Positions 62,636 to 64,000 of a stretch of 64,000 nucleotides of DNA are shown piece by piece. A program made the translations under genes and the position numbers. The stretch's first letter is position 1; the number at the start of each line of letters is the position of its first letter. Below the pieces are notes generated by a model. The model did no database searches and had not been told where the DNA came from. It saw only the letters and a program-made list of their open reading frames with translations. This DNA comes from Rhizobium sp. Leaf453 (GTDB lineage: Bacteria; Pseudomonadota; Alphaproteobacteria; Rhizobiales; Rhizobiaceae), in assembly GCF_001425605.1 (NCBI RefSeq), contig NZ_LMRG01000012.1:889-64888 (forward strand), in the 5' to 3' direction.

Positions 62636-63724
62636 TCATGAGGCGGGATCGGCCCCCGTCGGCATTTCGGACGTGGTTTGCTCGGAGTCCTCGTCCATCC
62701 AGGCGTTCAGCAATGTGTAGGCCGTGGCGAGAATGACCGGGCCTAGAAAGATACCGAGAACACCGAACGCGATCAGCCCGCCGATGACACCGGCGAGGAT
62801 CAGCAGAAGAGGCAGGTCCGCGCCCCGGCGGATGAGAACCGGCCGCAGAAATCCATCCAGCGTCACCGCCAGTACGGTAAACAGCAGAAGCACCGTTCCC
62901 CAGAGATTCTCACCGGAATAGTAGAGCCAGATCACCGCAGGGAAGAGCACCAGTCCCGGGCCGATCTGGATGAGGCATAGAACGAACATCAATGCGGTGA
63001 GCAGCGCCGCGAAGGGCATGCCTGCCACGGAGAGGCCGATGCCACCCAGGGCACTTTGGGCAACTGCGGTAACCATGACGCCGAGCGCAACGCCGCGGAT
63101 CGCCTTGGCCCCCAGACTGACGGCCATTTCGCCGCGATCACCGCCGAGGCGACGCCCGAAGCGCAGTGCTGTCGCCGCTCCCGTTTCGCCGCTCGAATAC
63201 ATGACGGCCGCAATTGCAGCCGTCAGGACGAATTGCAGAAACATGCCTGAGAGATTGCCGGCGGCAAGCGCGAACCATTGCACCGTGGCGCCGGCATAGG
63301 GCATCAGCTTCGGTGCGATCGTGTTGAAGCTGGACGCGGCAAGCCGGGTCCAGGCATCGGCCAACGGTTTCCCGACAAGGGGAAAGCTGGCTACCCAGTC
63401 AGGCGGCAGCGGGATCTTGAACGTCAGAATATTCTGGGCGAACTGCGTAATGCTGTCCAGATTGGCAAGGATCGTGCTGACAGCAAGCCAGAATGGAACG
63501 ATCAGCACGAAGAGAAGCGCAAGCGTCATGATGAGCACCGCTATGCTGCGGCGATGGCCCGTGTGGCGCTGAACCCAGAGCATCAGCGGCCATGTGGCGA
63601 TCACGAGCGTCATGGCCCAGAGGATGGCTGGCAGGAACGGCTGCAGAACCCAAAAACTGGCCGCGATCAGGCCGCTGACGAACATCACGCTCAGCGTAAT
63701 CTGGGTGAGGTCTCTATGCACCAT
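62636..63724 (-). CDS. AI-2E-family (PerM/TqsA-like) transporter
   Basis: Integral membrane protein of 362 residues with paired N-terminal helices, a periplasmic segment (about 95-155) and a C-terminal helical bundle. The family-type segment VLAVTLDGFLRPVLIRRGADLPLLLIL lies in the C-terminal half (given in part). Members include TqsA and YdiK; transport of autoinducer-2 itself is proven only for some, so substrate is unknown. AGGA lies just before the ATG. Confidence 0.9.
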   Translation of the reverse strand: MVHRDLTQITLSVMFVSGLIAASFWVLQPFLPAILWAMTLVIATWPLMLWVQRHTGHRRSIAVLIMTLALLFVLIVPFWLAVSTILANLDSITQFAQNILTFKIPLPPDWVASFPLVGKPLADAWTRLAASSFNTIAPKLMPYAGATVQWFALAAGNLSGMFLQFVLTAAIAAVMYSSGETGAATALRFGRRLGGDRGEMAVSLGAKAIRGVALGVMVTAVAQSALGGIGLSVAGMPFAALLTALMFVLCLIQIGPGLVLFPAVIWLYYSGENLWGTVLLLFTVLAVTLDGFLRPVLIRRGADLPLLLILAGVIGGLIAFGVLGIFLGPVILATAYTLLNAWMDEDSEQTTSEMPTGADPAS

Positions 63725-64000
63725 GTCTTTCCTGCTTCATTCGCATTACCGTCGCGGGGCATCCGATATCGGCGGTCTGCCCATGCCTTTTCATGTTGTA
63801 GCGTGCTCACGGCTTGGCTGTCGCTGTGCCGATTTTAAAGAGAGGCGATCCGCAAAGCCGAGGGAGAAGAAGGTGTCGCTTTCGACCGGGCGGAAGCATG
63901 TTTGCAAGCCAGACGATCATCGTGAATACCCCGGAGCCATTGGCTCAGCCACCGCAAGATATACAGCCGGAAGTGTAGAAAAGGTGTCTTTTCGCTCCTC
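63725..64000. other. Window-edge gap without a supported gene
   Basis: About 275 bases at the right edge with no protein-like frame. A gene could begin beyond the window. Confidence 0.4.

Overview
The window looks like a chromosomal or large-replicon segment of a Rhizobiaceae-type alphaproteobacterium (Rhizobium/Agrobacterium/Ensifer group). This rests on the high-GC codon use, densely packed ABC-transporter operons, a DUF3141-pta-ackA-fabI cluster, and a palindromic element of the kind scattered through rhizobial genomes. No genus can be fixed from sequence reading alone. No rRNA, tRNA, CRISPR array, prophage or intact insertion sequence was seen.

Region 1 (about 0.36-36.5 kb) is a very large organosulfur and amino-acid-sulfur scavenging island. 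It holds a flavoprotein/ferredoxin pair, two complete peptide/opine-type ABC importers (one beside a desaturase-like di-iron enzyme), an aminotransferase with a metQNI methionine importer, and an Fe(II) oxygenase. These are followed by a serine acetyltransferase fused by overlap to an FMN monooxygenase, two SsuABC/TauABC-like importers, an O-acetylhomoserine sulfhydrylase, an amino-acid importer lacking its ATPase, and a frameshifted homocysteine methyltransferase. RidA, an SfnB-type oxidoreductase, a cysteine hydrolase and a GlxA-type regulator complete it. Many of these units are preceded by the same 15-bp dyad CTAT-N7-ATAG (a T-N11-A, LysR-type geometry). This suggests one regulator, not encoded in the window, controls the island.

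Region 2 (about 36.6-50.3 kb) is a surface-polysaccharide locus. An eight-gene minus-strand operon contains neuB, neuC and neuA homologues, which is the minimal route from UDP-GlcNAc to a CMP-activated sialic-acid-like sugar. It also contains an acetyltransferase, a polysaccharide deacetylase, two putative glycosyltransferases and a hydrolase-like protein. A Tat-exported beta-helix protein lies downstream. Divergently, wecB-wecC make UDP-ManNAc and UDP-ManNAcA.

Region 3 (about 50.9-64 kb) is more housekeeping-like. It has a DUF3141 (PHA-synthase-like) protein, phosphotransacetylase, acetate kinase and enoyl-ACP reductase on the plus strand. On the minus strand are a Ca2+/H+ exchanger, a VIT1/CCC1-like membrane protein, a large secreted SH3/Gly-rich protein, an HlyD-type adaptor with a small membrane partner, and an AI-2E-family permease.
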